DNA of 64,000 nucleotides from Pedobacter punctiformis (GCF_027213715.1 NZ_JAPWGM010000001.1:124001-188000); one strand, 5' to 3'; positions 20,301 to 28,165 are shown, numbered from the stretch's first letter. Program-made: numbers and translations. The notes: generated from the sequence alone by a model not told the origin.

Positions 20301-20543
20301 GATAAAGGAGATCACCAATACATCCGTGGGTTTTGCATTTAAAGAAAACAGACCATTGGCATCTGTAACAGCACCGCCAGTGCCATTTTTGATTTTGATT
20401 GTAGCACCAATTACAGGTAATTTGTCATCACTGGCAATGACTTTTCCCGTAATTTTTGACTGGGCCATTGTTTCAAGGACAAATAACATCCCCAAACACA
20501 AGAGAAGAAAACTCCTCCTGATACAAGATAGATTTTGTTTCAT
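17313..20543 (-). CDS. SusC/RagA family TonB-linked outer-membrane transporter
   Basis: TonB-dependent active importer for oligomers or glycans, partner of SusD. The 1076-residue protein has a signal peptide ending near residue 27 (ETMAQ), a CarbopepD_reg_2-like N-terminal extension (about 29-105), a plug domain with the SusC-family motif VTGYSAQRKKDLTGAV (about 111-126) and DPLYVIDGVP, and a 22-strand barrel ending in GINVGF. It lacks the STN domain that couples some transporters to anti-sigma factors, so ECF-type control is unlikely. Its first 20 nt around the ATG are duplicated 206 bp upstream (see the 51-codon ORF). Confidence 0.94.
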   Translation of the reverse strand: MKQNLSCIRRSFLLLCLGMLFVLETMAQSKITGKVIASDDKLPVIGATIKIKNGTGGAVTDANGLFSLNAKPTDVLVISFIGYGSKEITVGTQTNISVILQTENNNLTEVVVTGYSAQRKKDLTGAVAVVNMELLKAQPAASAVEALQGKATGVQIVNDGAPGSTPQIRIRGYSTINNNDPLYVIDGVPFEGKLSWLNQNDIESLQVLKDASSASIYGSRANNGVVIITTKKGIAGAPKITLDSYYGTQAPRKSSFPKMMNPQQYAQYVFDGYTNAGKAIAAGKNYGSGPTPVLPEYLVAGLKLGQDVTAADADPAKYNYSRDPNLFYQITKANKEGTNWFDEITESAPVQNYQISAAGGGENATYSITAGYLNQKGTIQYTGFKRYSFRSNTGVSAFNKRVRFGENAQYSYSEGYGFGVNPNAPGGYQDQGSALGWAYRIPTIIPVYDIAGNFAGSRGSQLGNAENPLAFLFRAKDNVNKSNFFFGNIFGEGDIIPGLVLKTNFGIRYENFNGLSMRYPNLEFSEGNNSNNLSEYQGYNTEWTWTNTLNYSKVFNEKHRVNALIGTEAIRSRSRQLNAGRNDFFLLGNPDYYYLTTGSSNISNSSTGGIGSLFSLFAKLDYSFNDRYLASFTIRRDGSSNFGPANKYGNFPAVSAAWRLSEEEFMKSVKWISDLKLRAGYGQTGNQRIPGYQYLNRYQSSIINSAYAVGGGNGLTTGVRQNAYQNPDIKWESLSSLNIGLDFTLLSGAVDGSVDWYNKKTTDMLYPLPLPSSIVGLGSSPYVNIGDMSNKGIEFNVAYHYGRNADSPFKFDVGLNFSKNNNKIVKLAPDIFNQIYGNYRSLQTSVLQEGSPLGSFYGYKTAGIYQSTADIQNNPSYSGARVGGLRYQDINGDGIIDPKDRTIIGNPSPDFTYGINLNASYKNFDISAFLYGVQGNDIFEATRYFTDFPSFDGAKSIRLLDAWSPANPSSLIPSSYAGASDLEFASSSYYIQNGSFLRLKNVQIGYSIPTAKAFGPNSGISKLRVYVSATNLFTITKYTGLDPEISQVVDTFSAPGVDQGVYPSPRQFLIGINVGF

Positions 20544-20754
20544 AGGTTTATAAATGGTTAGGTGAAAAATGCGTACTTAAATAGCTGATGTGCTTAAGTT
20601 GATAAATTTAATCGCATCAGTTTATCGCTGTCGTCAGTGTTGACGACACATTCAAATGGTTTTATTGACGAAATTGCACTTAAGAAAATAGAAAAGCCGA
20701 AGCATAAGAGAATGGGATTTCTCTTAATTAGGAGTAGATTTTTTTTCATAGGTT
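20529..20754 (-). repeat. Direct repeat of the susC start region
   Basis: TAGATTTTGTTTCATAGGTT at 20529-20548 (plus-strand text, containing the susC start codon complement) and the same 20-mer with one substitution at 20735-20754 (containing the start of the 51-codon ORF). Spacing is 206 bp. The likeness continues weakly on both sides, through the signal-peptide codons and into the leader, which points to a decayed duplication. Confidence 0.75.
20594..20749 (-). CDS. 51-residue ORF with a SusC-like signal sequence, upstream of susC
   Basis: Reads from the ATG at 20749 to TAA at 20594, ending 50 bp before susC on the same strand. The first 22 residues (MKKNLLLIKRNPILLCFGFS and IF) match the susC N-terminus MKQNLSCIRRSFLLLCLGML at about half of positions, with a basic start and a hydrophobic core; the rest is polar with no known domain. 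A perfect hairpin GTCGTCA-GTGT-TGACGAC lies inside it at 20630-20647. Either a remnant of a duplicated susC 5' end or a leader ORF that affects susC expression. Translation is unproven. Confidence 0.45.
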   Translation of the reverse strand: MKKNLLLIKRNPILLCFGFSIFLSAISSIKPFECVVNTDDSDKLMRLNLST

Positions 20755-20831
20755 GAGATGAGTAGGTGGTTTGGTTAGATGTTTTTTGTAGTATTTATTA
20801 CATAATAATATTTTAAAATTGAAATCAGTAT

Positions 20832-20850
20832 AAGTGTATAATGTACACTT
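20832..20850. promoter_or_regulatory. Operator-like palindrome upstream of susC
   Basis: AAGTGTA-TAATG-TACACTT: perfect 7-bp arms with a 5-bp centre, about 85-100 bp upstream of the 51-codon ORF. The size and symmetry suit a dimeric regulator. It lies in an otherwise featureless AT-rich stretch (20750-21000) where I see no clear -7 box for susC. Confidence 0.4.
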
Positions 20851-21000
20851 TAGTTAAAATAAATATACAGATAAAATATTTCCTTTGGCAGATCTTAGGT
20901 ATCAATTCTGTTATACAATGATTACATTTCATAAATAACAGGTAAAACATAGCTCAGAACACATGTTTATCAACTTTGCTCTTTCCTCATACATTTTTTG

Positions 21001-21008
21001 TATCTTTG
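21001..21008 (+). promoter_or_regulatory. -7 box of the RNA helicase promoter
   Basis: TATCTTTG, a perfect match to the Bacteroidota TAnnTTTG box; a TTG lies 22 bp upstream at 20976-20978. Transcription would start near 21015, leaving a leader of about 150 nt before the helicase ATG. Confidence 0.6.
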
Positions 21009-21032
21009 CAGCGAAGCAGGAATAAGGGCTTT

Positions 21033-21088
21033 GTTATGCTGAACGCAGTAAAGAATCTATATCAAATGAGATGCTTTAAGATTCAGCA
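21033..21088 (+). repeat. Dispersed repeat copy 1, in the helicase leader
   Basis: Contains GTTATGCTGAAC (21033-21044) and GAATCT (21053-21058), the same two blocks with the same 20-nt offset as copy 2 at 22474-22499. TGCTGAA (21037-21043) pairs with TTCAGCA (21082-21088), so the leader RNA can fold. Similar elements with 'ATTCTGAAC...GAATCT' are, as I recall, scattered between genes in Sphingobacteriaceae. Confidence 0.55.
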
Positions 21089-21168
21089 AGACAATATTCT
21101 CTCCGCAAGTTAGTCCTTCAACAAATGATTGTTCTAGCTTCTTCGATAAATATTACACAGAAAAATAC

Positions 21169-22464
21169 ATGTTATTCAAAGAATTAAACCTCATTGAGCC
21201 AATTTTAAAGGCCCTTGAGTCCGAAGGTTATACACAACCTACACCTATACAGGAGCAATCCATCCCAACCATATTAAAAGGAAAAGATTTATTAGGCTGC
21301 GCACAAACCGGAACCGGAAAAACTGCTGCGTTTGCGATTCCTATGTTGCAGTTATTGCACGAAAAACACATCAATACCAAGGCATCAAAAAATATAAAGG
21401 CTTTGGTTTTAACCCCAACGCGTGAACTTGCTATTCAAATTGAAGAAAGTTTTAAAGCTTACGGCCGTCATTTAAATTTACGTCATCTGGTTATTTTTGG
21501 TGGTGTAAATCAGCATTCGCAGGTAGAAGCCTTAAGAAAAGGTGTTGATATTTTAGTTGCTACACCGGGCCGTTTATTAGATTTAATGAACCAGGGGTTT
21601 ATCAGCTTAAGTACCATCGAACTTTTTGTTTTAGATGAGGCTGACAGAATGCTGGATATGGGCTTTATCCACGATGTAAAAAAAGTAGTAGCTAAACTTC
21701 CGGCAAAACGCCAAACCTTGTTCTTCTCGGCTACCATGCCTGATGAAATTCAAAAGTTAGCTAACACTATTTTATCAAGCCCAACAAAAGTTGAGGTTAC
21801 TCCGGTATCATCAACTGCAGAAACCATTAACCAGTCGATCTATTTTGTAGATAAGCCCGATAAAAAGAAATTGCTGATCCACTTACTGGAAGATAAAACT
21901 ATTGAAACAGCTTTGGTTTTTACCCGTACCAAACATGGGGCAGATCGAATTGCCAAAGATTTAGGTTTTGCAGGCATTAAAGCTGCAGCCATTCACGGCA
22001 ATAAATCTCAAAATGCCAGACAACGGGCTTTAACTGAATTTAAAGAAAAGAAAATTCGTGTTTTAGTGGCTACAGATATTGCAGCCCGTGGTATTGATAT
22101 CGATCAGTTGTCTCACGTTTTTAATTATGAATTGCCAAACATCCCTGAATCTTATGTACACAGAATTGGCCGTACCGGCCGTGCTGGTGCAAACGGAATT
22201 GCCATTTCATTTTGTGATGCGGAAGAAAACGAATATTTAATTGATATTCAGAAGCTGATTAAAATAACCTTACCGATTGTCGACGATCATCCTTATCCAT
22301 TAAGCTGGCAAAGTATGATGGCAAAAAATCAGGTTAAACGCAAACCTCAAGCCCAATCTAAAGGTGGCGGTGGTGCTAAAAAAGGCGATGGCAATATGAG
22401 TGGTAAACCACGTAATGCCAGCAACAACAGAAGATTTGGTGGCAACAGAAGAAAAAGAGATTAA
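21169..22464 (+). CDS. DEAD-box ATP-dependent RNA helicase (RhlE-like)
   Basis: RNA unwinding in ribosome assembly or RNA turnover. The 431-residue protein shows the full set: Q motif (PTPIQEQSIP about 20-29), Walker A AQTGTGKT, PTRELA, GG/TPGR, DEAD, SAT, and in the second RecA-like domain ARGIDI and HRIGRTGRAG. The C-terminal tail (about 390-431) is Lys/Arg/Gly/Asn-rich, as in RhlE relatives. The long, foldable leader resembles what is seen for cold-regulated helicase genes, but cold control here is only a guess. The gene is flanked by two copies of a dispersed repeat. Confidence 0.92.
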   Translation: MLFKELNLIEPILKALESEGYTQPTPIQEQSIPTILKGKDLLGCAQTGTGKTAAFAIPMLQLLHEKHINTKASKNIKALVLTPTRELAIQIEESFKAYGRHLNLRHLVIFGGVNQHSQVEALRKGVDILVATPGRLLDLMNQGFISLSTIELFVLDEADRMLDMGFIHDVKKVVAKLPAKRQTLFFSATMPDEIQKLANTILSSPTKVEVTPVSSTAETINQSIYFVDKPDKKKLLIHLLEDKTIETALVFTRTKHGADRIAKDLGFAGIKAAAIHGNKSQNARQRALTEFKEKKIRVLVATDIAARGIDIDQLSHVFNYELPNIPESYVHRIGRTGRAGANGIAISFCDAEENEYLIDIQKLIKITLPIVDDHPYPLSWQSMMAKNQVKRKPQAQSKGGGGAKKGDGNMSGKPRNASNNRRFGGNRRKRD

Positions 22465-22473
22465 ACTTTATTC

Positions 22474-22499
22474 GTTATTCTGAACTTGTTTCAGAATCT
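22474..22499 (+). repeat. Dispersed repeat copy 2, after the helicase gene
   Basis: GTTATTCTGAAC (22474-22485) then GAATCT (22494-22499). ATTCTGAA (22477-22484) and TTCAGAAT (22490-22497) form an 8-bp hairpin with a CTTGT loop. Same spacing as copy 1 at 21033. Confidence 0.55.
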
Positions 22500-22517
22500 G
22501 AAAGCAGCCATAAAATA

Positions 22518-22555
22518 AAACCCCGGATTACATGGTAACCCGGGGTTTCTTTATA
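22518..22555. terminator. Terminator between the helicase gene and leuS
   Basis: AAACCCCGG (22518-22526) pairs with CCGGGGTTT (22540-22548), followed by a T-rich tail. Serves the converging genes from both sides. Confidence 0.82.
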
Positions 22556-22608
22556 ACAGAGCAATTACTCTCCGCTTTAACCTTTAAGCTCTATTTTTTA
22601 CTTTCGGC

Positions 22609-25395
22609 TTAAACGACTACATTAATAATCTTTCCTTTAACAAAAATGATTTTCTTAGGCGATTTCCCGTCTAAAAACTTCTGGAATTGTTCATTTGCTA
22701 ATAAAATGGCTTCAACTTCCGGCTGATCTAGGGTTAAACTCAGGTTGAGGTTCATTTTCATTTTACCATTAACGGATACCGGATAAGCAAACTCATCTTC
22801 AACCAGATATTCAGGGTTAAAGGTTGGAAATTTAGTATAAGATAAAGTTCCAGCTTCATTGCCTAGTAAAACCCAAAGTTCTTCGCAGATGTGTGGCGCA
22901 TAAGGCGATAAAATAATTACCATATCTTCCAGAATCTGTCTGTTTTTGCATTTTAAATCGGTCAGTTCATTTACAGCAATCATAAAACTCGAAACTGAAG
23001 TATTGAAAGAGAAACGTTCAATATCATCCTGTACTTTTTTAATGATTTTATGCAATGATTTTAATTCTGCCTTTGTAGGAACTGAATCGTTTACATGGAA
23101 ATGCCATTCTTCATTGTGGAATAAACGCCAGAATTTACGCAAAAATTTAAACACACCTTCAATGCCGTTGGTATTCCATGGTTTACTTTGCTCCAATGGG
23201 CCTAAAAACATTTCGTACATGCGCAGGGTATCGGCTCCATAACGTTCAATCAAATCATCGGGATTAACCACATTGAATTTTGATTTCGACATTTTTTCTA
23301 CTTCAACACCGCAAATGTATTTTCCACCTTCAAGGATAAATTCTGCATTTGCATACTCCTCTCTCCAGTTCTTAAATTTGTTTAAATCTAAGGTATCATT
23401 CTCTACTATATTTACATCCACATGCAATGCCGATGTTTTATATTCTTTTCTTAAACCTGCAGAAACGTAAGTATTGGTTGGTTTTCCGTCTGCATCATTA
23501 ATTCTGTAAACAAAATTACTTCTGCCTTGAATCATCCCCTGGTTAATCAGTTTTTTGAAAGGCTCTTCTTCTTTGGTATAACCTAAATCTTTTAAAAATT
23601 TATTCCAGAAACGGCTGTACAATAAGTGGCCTGTTGCATGTTCAGAACCACCGATATATAAATCTACCGCTTTCCAATATTCAATGGCTTCTTTTGATGC
23701 AAAATCACCATTGTTATTGGCATCCATATAACGATACCAATACCAGCTGCTTCCTGCCCAGCCCGGCATGGTACTTAACTCGTAAGTTCCGCCTGCTGCC
23801 GGAATCCAGTCTTCGGCCCTTGCTAAAGGCGGTTCTCCGGTTTCAGTTGGTAAATATTTATCAATTTCAGGCAATAGCAATGGCAATTCTTCCTCATTTA
23901 ATAAATAAGGTAAATTGTTTTTAAAATAAACAGGAATCGGTTCGCCCCAGTATCTCTGGCGACCAAAAATCGCATCACGCTGGCGGAAATTAACCTTTGC
24001 TTTACCAACTTTTTGTTCTTCCAGCCAGTTATTTAAAAATGGAATTGCTTCTTTATAAGTCATTCCATTAATAAAACCAGAGTTAATGTATTTTCCTTCT
24101 TTGGTTGCATCTGCTTGCTGATCGATGTCTTTTTGTGCATCCAGTATTTGGATAATCGGCAAGTTAAAATGAGTTGCGAATAACCAGTCACGCTGATCAC
24201 CACTCGGAACGCCCATTACTGCACCGGTTCCATAACCCGCTAAAACATAATCCGCAATCCACAGTTGTACACGCTCCCCACTTACCGGATTAACAACATA
24301 GGTTCCGGTAAAAGCACCAGAAACCGTTTTGGTATCCGCCATGCGGTCCAGTTCAGATTTCTTTTTTGTTTGAGCAATATAATTTTCAACAGCCTGTTTT
24401 TGTCCCGGCGTTGTTAATTCAGCAACCCATTCGTGTTCAGGCGCTAAAACCAGGTAAGAAACACCAAAAATGGTGTCAACACGGGTCGTAAAAACTTCAA
24501 TTTGTTTATCATTTCCTTCAACCTGGAATTTTACCGATGCCCCAACACTTTTACCAATCCAGTTGCGCTGCATTTCTTTAATTGGTTCAGGCCAGTCGAT
24601 GGTATCCAAACCCTGCAAAAGACGATCCGCATAAGCAGTAATTCTCATGCTCCACTGCATCATTTTCTTTTGCTCTACCGGATAACCGCCACGCTCAGAG
24701 AAACCATCTTTCACCTCGTCGTTTGCTAAAACAGTTCCCAAAGCCGGGCACCAGTTTACTGTACTTTCTCTAAGATAAGTTAAACGATATTTTAAAAGTT
24801 CTTCTTGTTTTTGTTCTTCCGTAAAGGTTGCCCAATCGCTGGGTAAAAATGATTTGGTATCCTCATCACAAACGGCTTTTACATCTGCAGAACCTGATGA
24901 GTTAAATTTTTCGATTAAGGTTGAAATGTCTTCCGCTTTATCATTTTCCAGATTATACCATGAATTAAACAGTTGCATAAAAATCCATTGTGTCCATTTA
25001 TAATAAGATGGCTCACTAGTGCGAACTTCCCTGCTCCAGTCAAAAGAAAATCCAATCTGATCCAATTGGCGGCGATAAGTTGCAATGTTTGCTTCAGTTG
25101 TAATTGCCGGATGTTGTCCGGTTTGTATTGCATATTGCTCTGCAGGCAAGCCAAAAGAGTCGTATCCCATTGGATGCAAAACATTGAAACCTTTTAAGCG
25201 TTTGTATCTCGAAAAAATATCTGATGCAATGTAACCAAGCGGGTGACCAACGTGTAAACCTGCTCCTGATGGATAAGGGAACATATCCAATACATAATAT
25301 TTTGGTTTGGTCGAATTGGTTTCTGCCTTAAACGTTTGTTTATCGGCCCAAAACTTTTGCCACTTTTGTTCTATTTCTTTGAATTGATAATCCAT
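22609..25395 (-). CDS. leuS: Leucyl-tRNA synthetase
   Basis: Class I synthetase charging tRNA-Leu. The 928-residue protein has the HIGH-type motif H48-V-G-H51 in PYPSGAGLHVGHPLGY, the CP1 editing domain (about 280-410, with TTRVDTIFG at 303-311 and a GVPSGDQRD loop near 395-403), and KMSKS at 701-705, followed by the anticodon-binding helical domain. Compared with E. coli LeuRS (860) it is longer, with extra sequence around 155-200 and 625-690, as seen in Bacteroidota. A -7 box (TAATTTCG, 25430-25437 minus) lies about 35 bp before the ATG. Confidence 0.97.
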   Translation of the reverse strand: MDYQFKEIEQKWQKFWADKQTFKAETNSTKPKYYVLDMFPYPSGAGLHVGHPLGYIASDIFSRYKRLKGFNVLHPMGYDSFGLPAEQYAIQTGQHPAITTEANIATYRRQLDQIGFSFDWSREVRTSEPSYYKWTQWIFMQLFNSWYNLENDKAEDISTLIEKFNSSGSADVKAVCDEDTKSFLPSDWATFTEEQKQEELLKYRLTYLRESTVNWCPALGTVLANDEVKDGFSERGGYPVEQKKMMQWSMRITAYADRLLQGLDTIDWPEPIKEMQRNWIGKSVGASVKFQVEGNDKQIEVFTTRVDTIFGVSYLVLAPEHEWVAELTTPGQKQAVENYIAQTKKKSELDRMADTKTVSGAFTGTYVVNPVSGERVQLWIADYVLAGYGTGAVMGVPSGDQRDWLFATHFNLPIIQILDAQKDIDQQADATKEGKYINSGFINGMTYKEAIPFLNNWLEEQKVGKAKVNFRQRDAIFGRQRYWGEPIPVYFKNNLPYLLNEEELPLLLPEIDKYLPTETGEPPLARAEDWIPAAGGTYELSTMPGWAGSSWYWYRYMDANNNGDFASKEAIEYWKAVDLYIGGSEHATGHLLYSRFWNKFLKDLGYTKEEEPFKKLINQGMIQGRSNFVYRINDADGKPTNTYVSAGLRKEYKTSALHVDVNIVENDTLDLNKFKNWREEYANAEFILEGGKYICGVEVEKMSKSKFNVVNPDDLIERYGADTLRMYEMFLGPLEQSKPWNTNGIEGVFKFLRKFWRLFHNEEWHFHVNDSVPTKAELKSLHKIIKKVQDDIERFSFNTSVSSFMIAVNELTDLKCKNRQILEDMVIILSPYAPHICEELWVLLGNEAGTLSYTKFPTFNPEYLVEDEFAYPVSVNGKMKMNLNLSLTLDQPEVEAILLANEQFQKFLDGKSPKKIIFVKGKIINVVV

Positions 25396-25429
25396 TGCAA
25401 ATTTTTGATTTTAAAGTGGCGAAATTACA

Positions 25430-25437
25430 CAAATTAA
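25430..25437 (-). promoter_or_regulatory. -7 box of the leuS promoter
   Basis: On the minus strand TAATTTCG, a TAnnTTyG match 35 bp before the leuS ATG. The same TTCG variant precedes several other genes in this window. Confidence 0.4.
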
Positions 25438-25514
25438 GGGGTTTTAGAAAACAGATTAATTTATAATTTTCAGGGCATGATGTACAGATTTACATAGCAT
25501 TATGAACAAAAAAA

Positions 25515-25543
25515 TGCGCCATTGATTTAAAACCAATGGCGCA
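25515..25543 (-). terminator. Terminator after the small lipoprotein gene
   Basis: Perfect 10-bp stem TGCGCCATTG / CAATGGCGCA (25515-25524 and 25534-25543); on the minus strand it is followed by a run of seven T. Confidence 0.85.
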
Positions 25544-25569
25544 AACAAATAATCGGGGATTAAGATCTT

Positions 25570-25983
25570 TTATCTTGTTAAATAGTATACTTTAACAACA
25601 TTTGTTTTATCAAGTTTAGCCGTAAACTGGAGTTCCTTGTCCTTTAAAACATTTATGGTACAATAAGAAATACCTTCTTCAGGAAGATAAATATTAAAAG
25701 CATCCATTGTACCTGTGTAATCTCCAATAGTTTTAGTGCCTTTTAAGCTTAACTCCAGCACATCATCATTATTGGATTTAAAATCCATATAATCAGTTGA
25801 TGCTCCGTAAGTAAAAGTTCCGTTTTTTATTATTGACTCTCCGGTGTAGCCAGATACTACAATTTTATTCACAGTCCATTTTCCCATAATCCGGGCTTTT
25901 ACAGACTCAGTGTCCTTTTTACAAGAAAAAATAGTTGCCGTGACCAATAATAATAGCGTTACAATTGTAATTTGTCTTTTCAT
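25570..25983 (-). CDS. Small lipoprotein, lipocalin-like domain, function unknown
   Basis: 137 residues. A signal peptide with lipobox TIFSC (Cys21) is followed by KKDTES, then a small beta-rich domain beginning with MGKWTVNKIVVSG (about 33-45), the GxW-type opening typical of lipocalin-like lipoproteins in Bacteroidota. Probably exported and membrane-anchored; the second residue pair after Cys is Lys-Lys, not the acidic surface-export signal. Has its own terminator and no evident operon partner. No function can be assigned. Confidence 0.75.
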   Translation of the reverse strand: MKRQITIVTLLLLVTATIFSCKKDTESVKARIMGKWTVNKIVVSGYTGESIIKNGTFTYGASTDYMDFKSNNDDVLELSLKGTKTIGDYTGTMDAFNIYLPEEGISYCTINVLKDKELQFTAKLDKTNVVKVYYLTR

Positions 25984-26132
25984 TTTGGATGTTTTTTAGT
26001 TTTAGGATGCATTAATAACGCCCTTTCACCAAATTTCGTACCGATTAATAAAAAATATATGATTTTTACCAAATTTTATTCTAAAACTAAATCTTAAATA
26101 GATTCGTTATTGTCATTTAACAACGCATTAAA

Positions 26133-26163
26133 TTGGTGTTATAAGGTATAATTTATATTTTCG
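26133..26163 (+). promoter_or_regulatory. Promoter of the ftsX operon
   Basis: TTG at 26133-26135 and a TATATTTTCG box at 26154-26163, spacing 18 bp, ending 20 bp before the ftsX ATG. Fits the Bacteroidota TTG-N17-23-TAnnTTTG layout with a TTCG variant. Confidence 0.45.
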
Positions 26164-26183
26164 CAGAAACAAAATTTAAATAC

Positions 26184-27062
26184 ATGGAAGAATTTGAAGT
26201 AAGTGACGCATCTAAGAAAACCAAAACGGTATATATTTCTACTATTTTCAGTATTGCATTGGTTTTATTAATGTTGGGGTTGCTTGGCTTAGTACTTGTT
26301 CATGCCAAAAACTTATCTAACTATGTTAAAGAAAACATTGTTTTAAACATTATTGTAGATGAAGGTGCTAAAGAAGCTGATGTTTTAACCTTCCAAAAAG
26401 AATTAAATGCCAACCCTGCTGTAAAACAAACACAGTACGTAAACAAAGAGCTGGCAGCAAGAAATTTAACCCAGGATTTGGGCGAAGATTTTGTTAACTT
26501 TTTAGGATACAACCCTTTAACTTCTACTTTTGATGTGTATTTAAAGGCAGAATATGCAAATAATAAAAGTATAGATGCTTTAAAAGCAAGTATTTCTAAA
26601 AATCCGGTCGTTAAAGAAGTGGTTTACCAAAGTTCTTTAATTGATATGGTTAATAAAAATATTAACACTATCGGATTAATAATTTTGGCCTTTGCTGCTG
26701 TTCTTCTAGTAATTGCCATCGCCCTGATTAACAACACCATACGCTTAGCCATTTATTCTCAGCGCTTTTTAATTAAAAGTATGCAGTTGGTTGGTGCAAC
26801 GAAAAATTTTATCAGACGTCCTTTCTTATTATACGCAGCATTACATGGATTAATTGCAGCTTTTATTGCAATCATTATTTTGCTGGGCACATTAATTTAT
26901 GCTAGAAAAGAAGTTCCTGAAATTATAATTTTAAATAATTACAAAGAATTTGGAGTTGTATTTATTGGCTTATTGATTATAGGTATATTTATAACAGGCA
27001 TTAGTACCTGGTTTGCGGTAAGCAGATATTTACGTTTAAAATCTTATCATTTATATAGATAA
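26184..27062 (+). CDS. ftsX: Cell division protein FtsX
   Basis: Permease-like subunit of the FtsEX ABC complex that controls peptidoglycan hydrolysis at the septum. 292 residues: TM1 about 20-43, an extracytoplasmic domain about 44-165 with the FtsX-ECD pattern (NIVLNIIVDEGAKEAD and a DFVNFLGYNPL stretch), then three helices near 170-190, 212-238 and 254-280, giving the four-TM topology of the family. The conserved QLVGATKNFIRRPFL segment (about 201-215) precedes TM3. ftsE is not adjacent, which is usual in Bacteroidota. The stop overlaps the next ATG by 1 nt. Confidence 0.92.
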   Translation: MEEFEVSDASKKTKTVYISTIFSIALVLLMLGLLGLVLVHAKNLSNYVKENIVLNIIVDEGAKEADVLTFQKELNANPAVKQTQYVNKELAARNLTQDLGEDFVNFLGYNPLTSTFDVYLKAEYANNKSIDALKASISKNPVVKEVVYQSSLIDMVNKNINTIGLIILAFAAVLLVIAIALINNTIRLAIYSQRFLIKSMQLVGATKNFIRRPFLLYAALHGLIAAFIAIIILLGTLIYARKEVPEIIILNNYKEFGVVFIGLLIIGIFITGISTWFAVSRYLRLKSYHLYR

Positions 27063-27286
27063 TGGCAGAAAAAAAAACAAACCCTGTAAGCCAGGGTGTT
27101 AAAGACGAATTGGTTTTCGGTAAAAAGAATTATCAGTTATTATTAATCAGTATAGCGATTGTTGCTGTTGGTTTCATTTTAATGATGGGCACTACAGACA
27201 TTTACGATATTAGAAAAACCTTAATTGCACCATTAGTGGTGGTATTTGGTTTCGCCTTTTGCATTTACGCTATACTTAAAAAATAA
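27062..27286 (+). CDS. DUF3098 small membrane protein
   Basis: 74 residues with two hydrophobic helices (about 25-43 and 50-71) and a short polar N-terminus; DUF3098 family, function unknown. The ATG shares the last base of the ftsX stop, so translation is coupled and the product is probably made in step with FtsX. It is followed by uppP. The constant position next to ftsX in Bacteroidota (from memory) suggests a division or envelope role, but there is no experimental hint in the sequence itself. Confidence 0.85.
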   Translation: MAEKKTNPVSQGVKDELVFGKKNYQLLLISIAIVAVGFILMMGTTDIYDIRKTLIAPLVVVFGFAFCIYAILKK

Positions 27287-27358
27287 TTTAACTATATCTT
27301 TTAAAAGTAAAACGCTTAACCATCCAGCGTTCTCTTTTTGCTACATTATTTATTCGCT

Positions 27359-28153
27359 ATGAATTATTTCGAAGCTGTTATCCTTGCTATAATTGAAGGG
27401 TTAACAGAGTTTTTACCCGTATCAAGTACAGGGCATATGATTATTGCATCTTCATTTATGGGGATTGCAACAGAACCTTTTGTAAAGTTGTTTACCATTG
27501 CCATACAGCTTGGTGCCATCCTTTCGGTATTGGTGTTATATTTCAAACGCTTTTTTAAGTCTGTTAATTTTTATTTAAAACTTATCGTTGCTTTTATACC
27601 GGCGGCAGTTTTTGGTCTTTTATTAAGTAAAAAGATCGATGAACTTTTGGAAAGTCCGTTAGCCGTAGGAATTTCTCTTTTTGTTGGCGGTATAATTTTA
27701 TTATTTGTTGATAAATGGTTTAACAAGCCAACCATTCACGAAGAAGAAAACGTAAGTTACTTAACCGCTTTAAAAATTGGTTTCTTTCAATGTATTGCCA
27801 TGATTCCGGGTGTTTCCCGCTCCGGAGCTACAATTGTTGGCGGAATGAGTCAAAAATTAAGCAGAAAAGTGGCTGCAGAGTTCTCCTTTTTTCTTGCAGT
27901 ACCTACTATGTTTGCAGCAACTGCAAAAAAATTATACGATTTTTATAAAGAAGGCCATACCATTACCTCCGAACAAACAAATTTATTGATTATTGGTAAT
28001 GTAGTTGCTTTTATAGTGGCTTTGCTGGCTATAAAAAGCTTTATTGGTTATTTAAATAAAAATGGTTTCAGAATTTTCGGCTGGTATAGAATTATTGTTG
28101 GGTTAGCCATTATCATTCTGTTATTAACCGGACATAAATTGCAAATTATATAA
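27359..28153 (+). CDS. uppP: Undecaprenyl-diphosphatase
   Basis: Integral membrane phosphatase (UppP/BacA) that recycles undecaprenyl pyrophosphate to the monophosphate carrier for peptidoglycan and polysaccharide synthesis. From the ATG at 27359 (264 residues) it carries both family motifs: [15 protein letters not shown] at 13-27, with the catalytic Glu and His region, and [13 protein letters not shown] near 150-162. About eight helices. An in-frame TTG 21 nt upstream would add MLHYLFA, but the ATG start gives the canonical N-terminus. Lies in the ftsX-DUF3098-uppP-truB run. Confidence 0.95.
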   Translation: MNYFEAVILAIIEGLTEFLPVSSTGHMIIASSFMGIATEPFVKLFTIAIQLGAILSVLVLYFKRFFKSVNFYLKLIVAFIPAAVFGLLLSKKIDELLESPLAVGISLFVGGIILLFVDKWFNKPTIHEEENVSYLTALKIGFFQCIAMIPGVSRSGATIVGGMSQKLSRKVAAEFSFFLAVPTMFAATAKKLYDFYKEGHTITSEQTNLLIIGNVVAFIVALLAIKSFIGYLNKNGFRIFGWYRIIVGLAIIILLLTGHKLQII

Positions 28154-28165
28154 TCTGTATCTTTG
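28139..28165 (+). promoter_or_regulatory. Promoter of truB
   Basis: TTG at 28139-28141 (inside the end of uppP) and TATCTTTG at 28158-28165, spacing 16 bp. Transcription would begin near 28172, only a few nucleotides before the TTG start codon at 28179, implying a very short leader. Confidence 0.5.

Noticed and set aside
20227..20553. Plus-strand 108-codon frame over the susC start
   Set aside because: Shadow of the susC signal and N-terminal domain; no independent signals.
20544..21168. Possible tRNA or riboswitch in the susC-helicase gap
   Set aside because: No cloverleaf, no GTTCGA-type T-arm and no known riboswitch core was found; the structures present are the duplicated susC start, a palindrome and the dispersed repeat.
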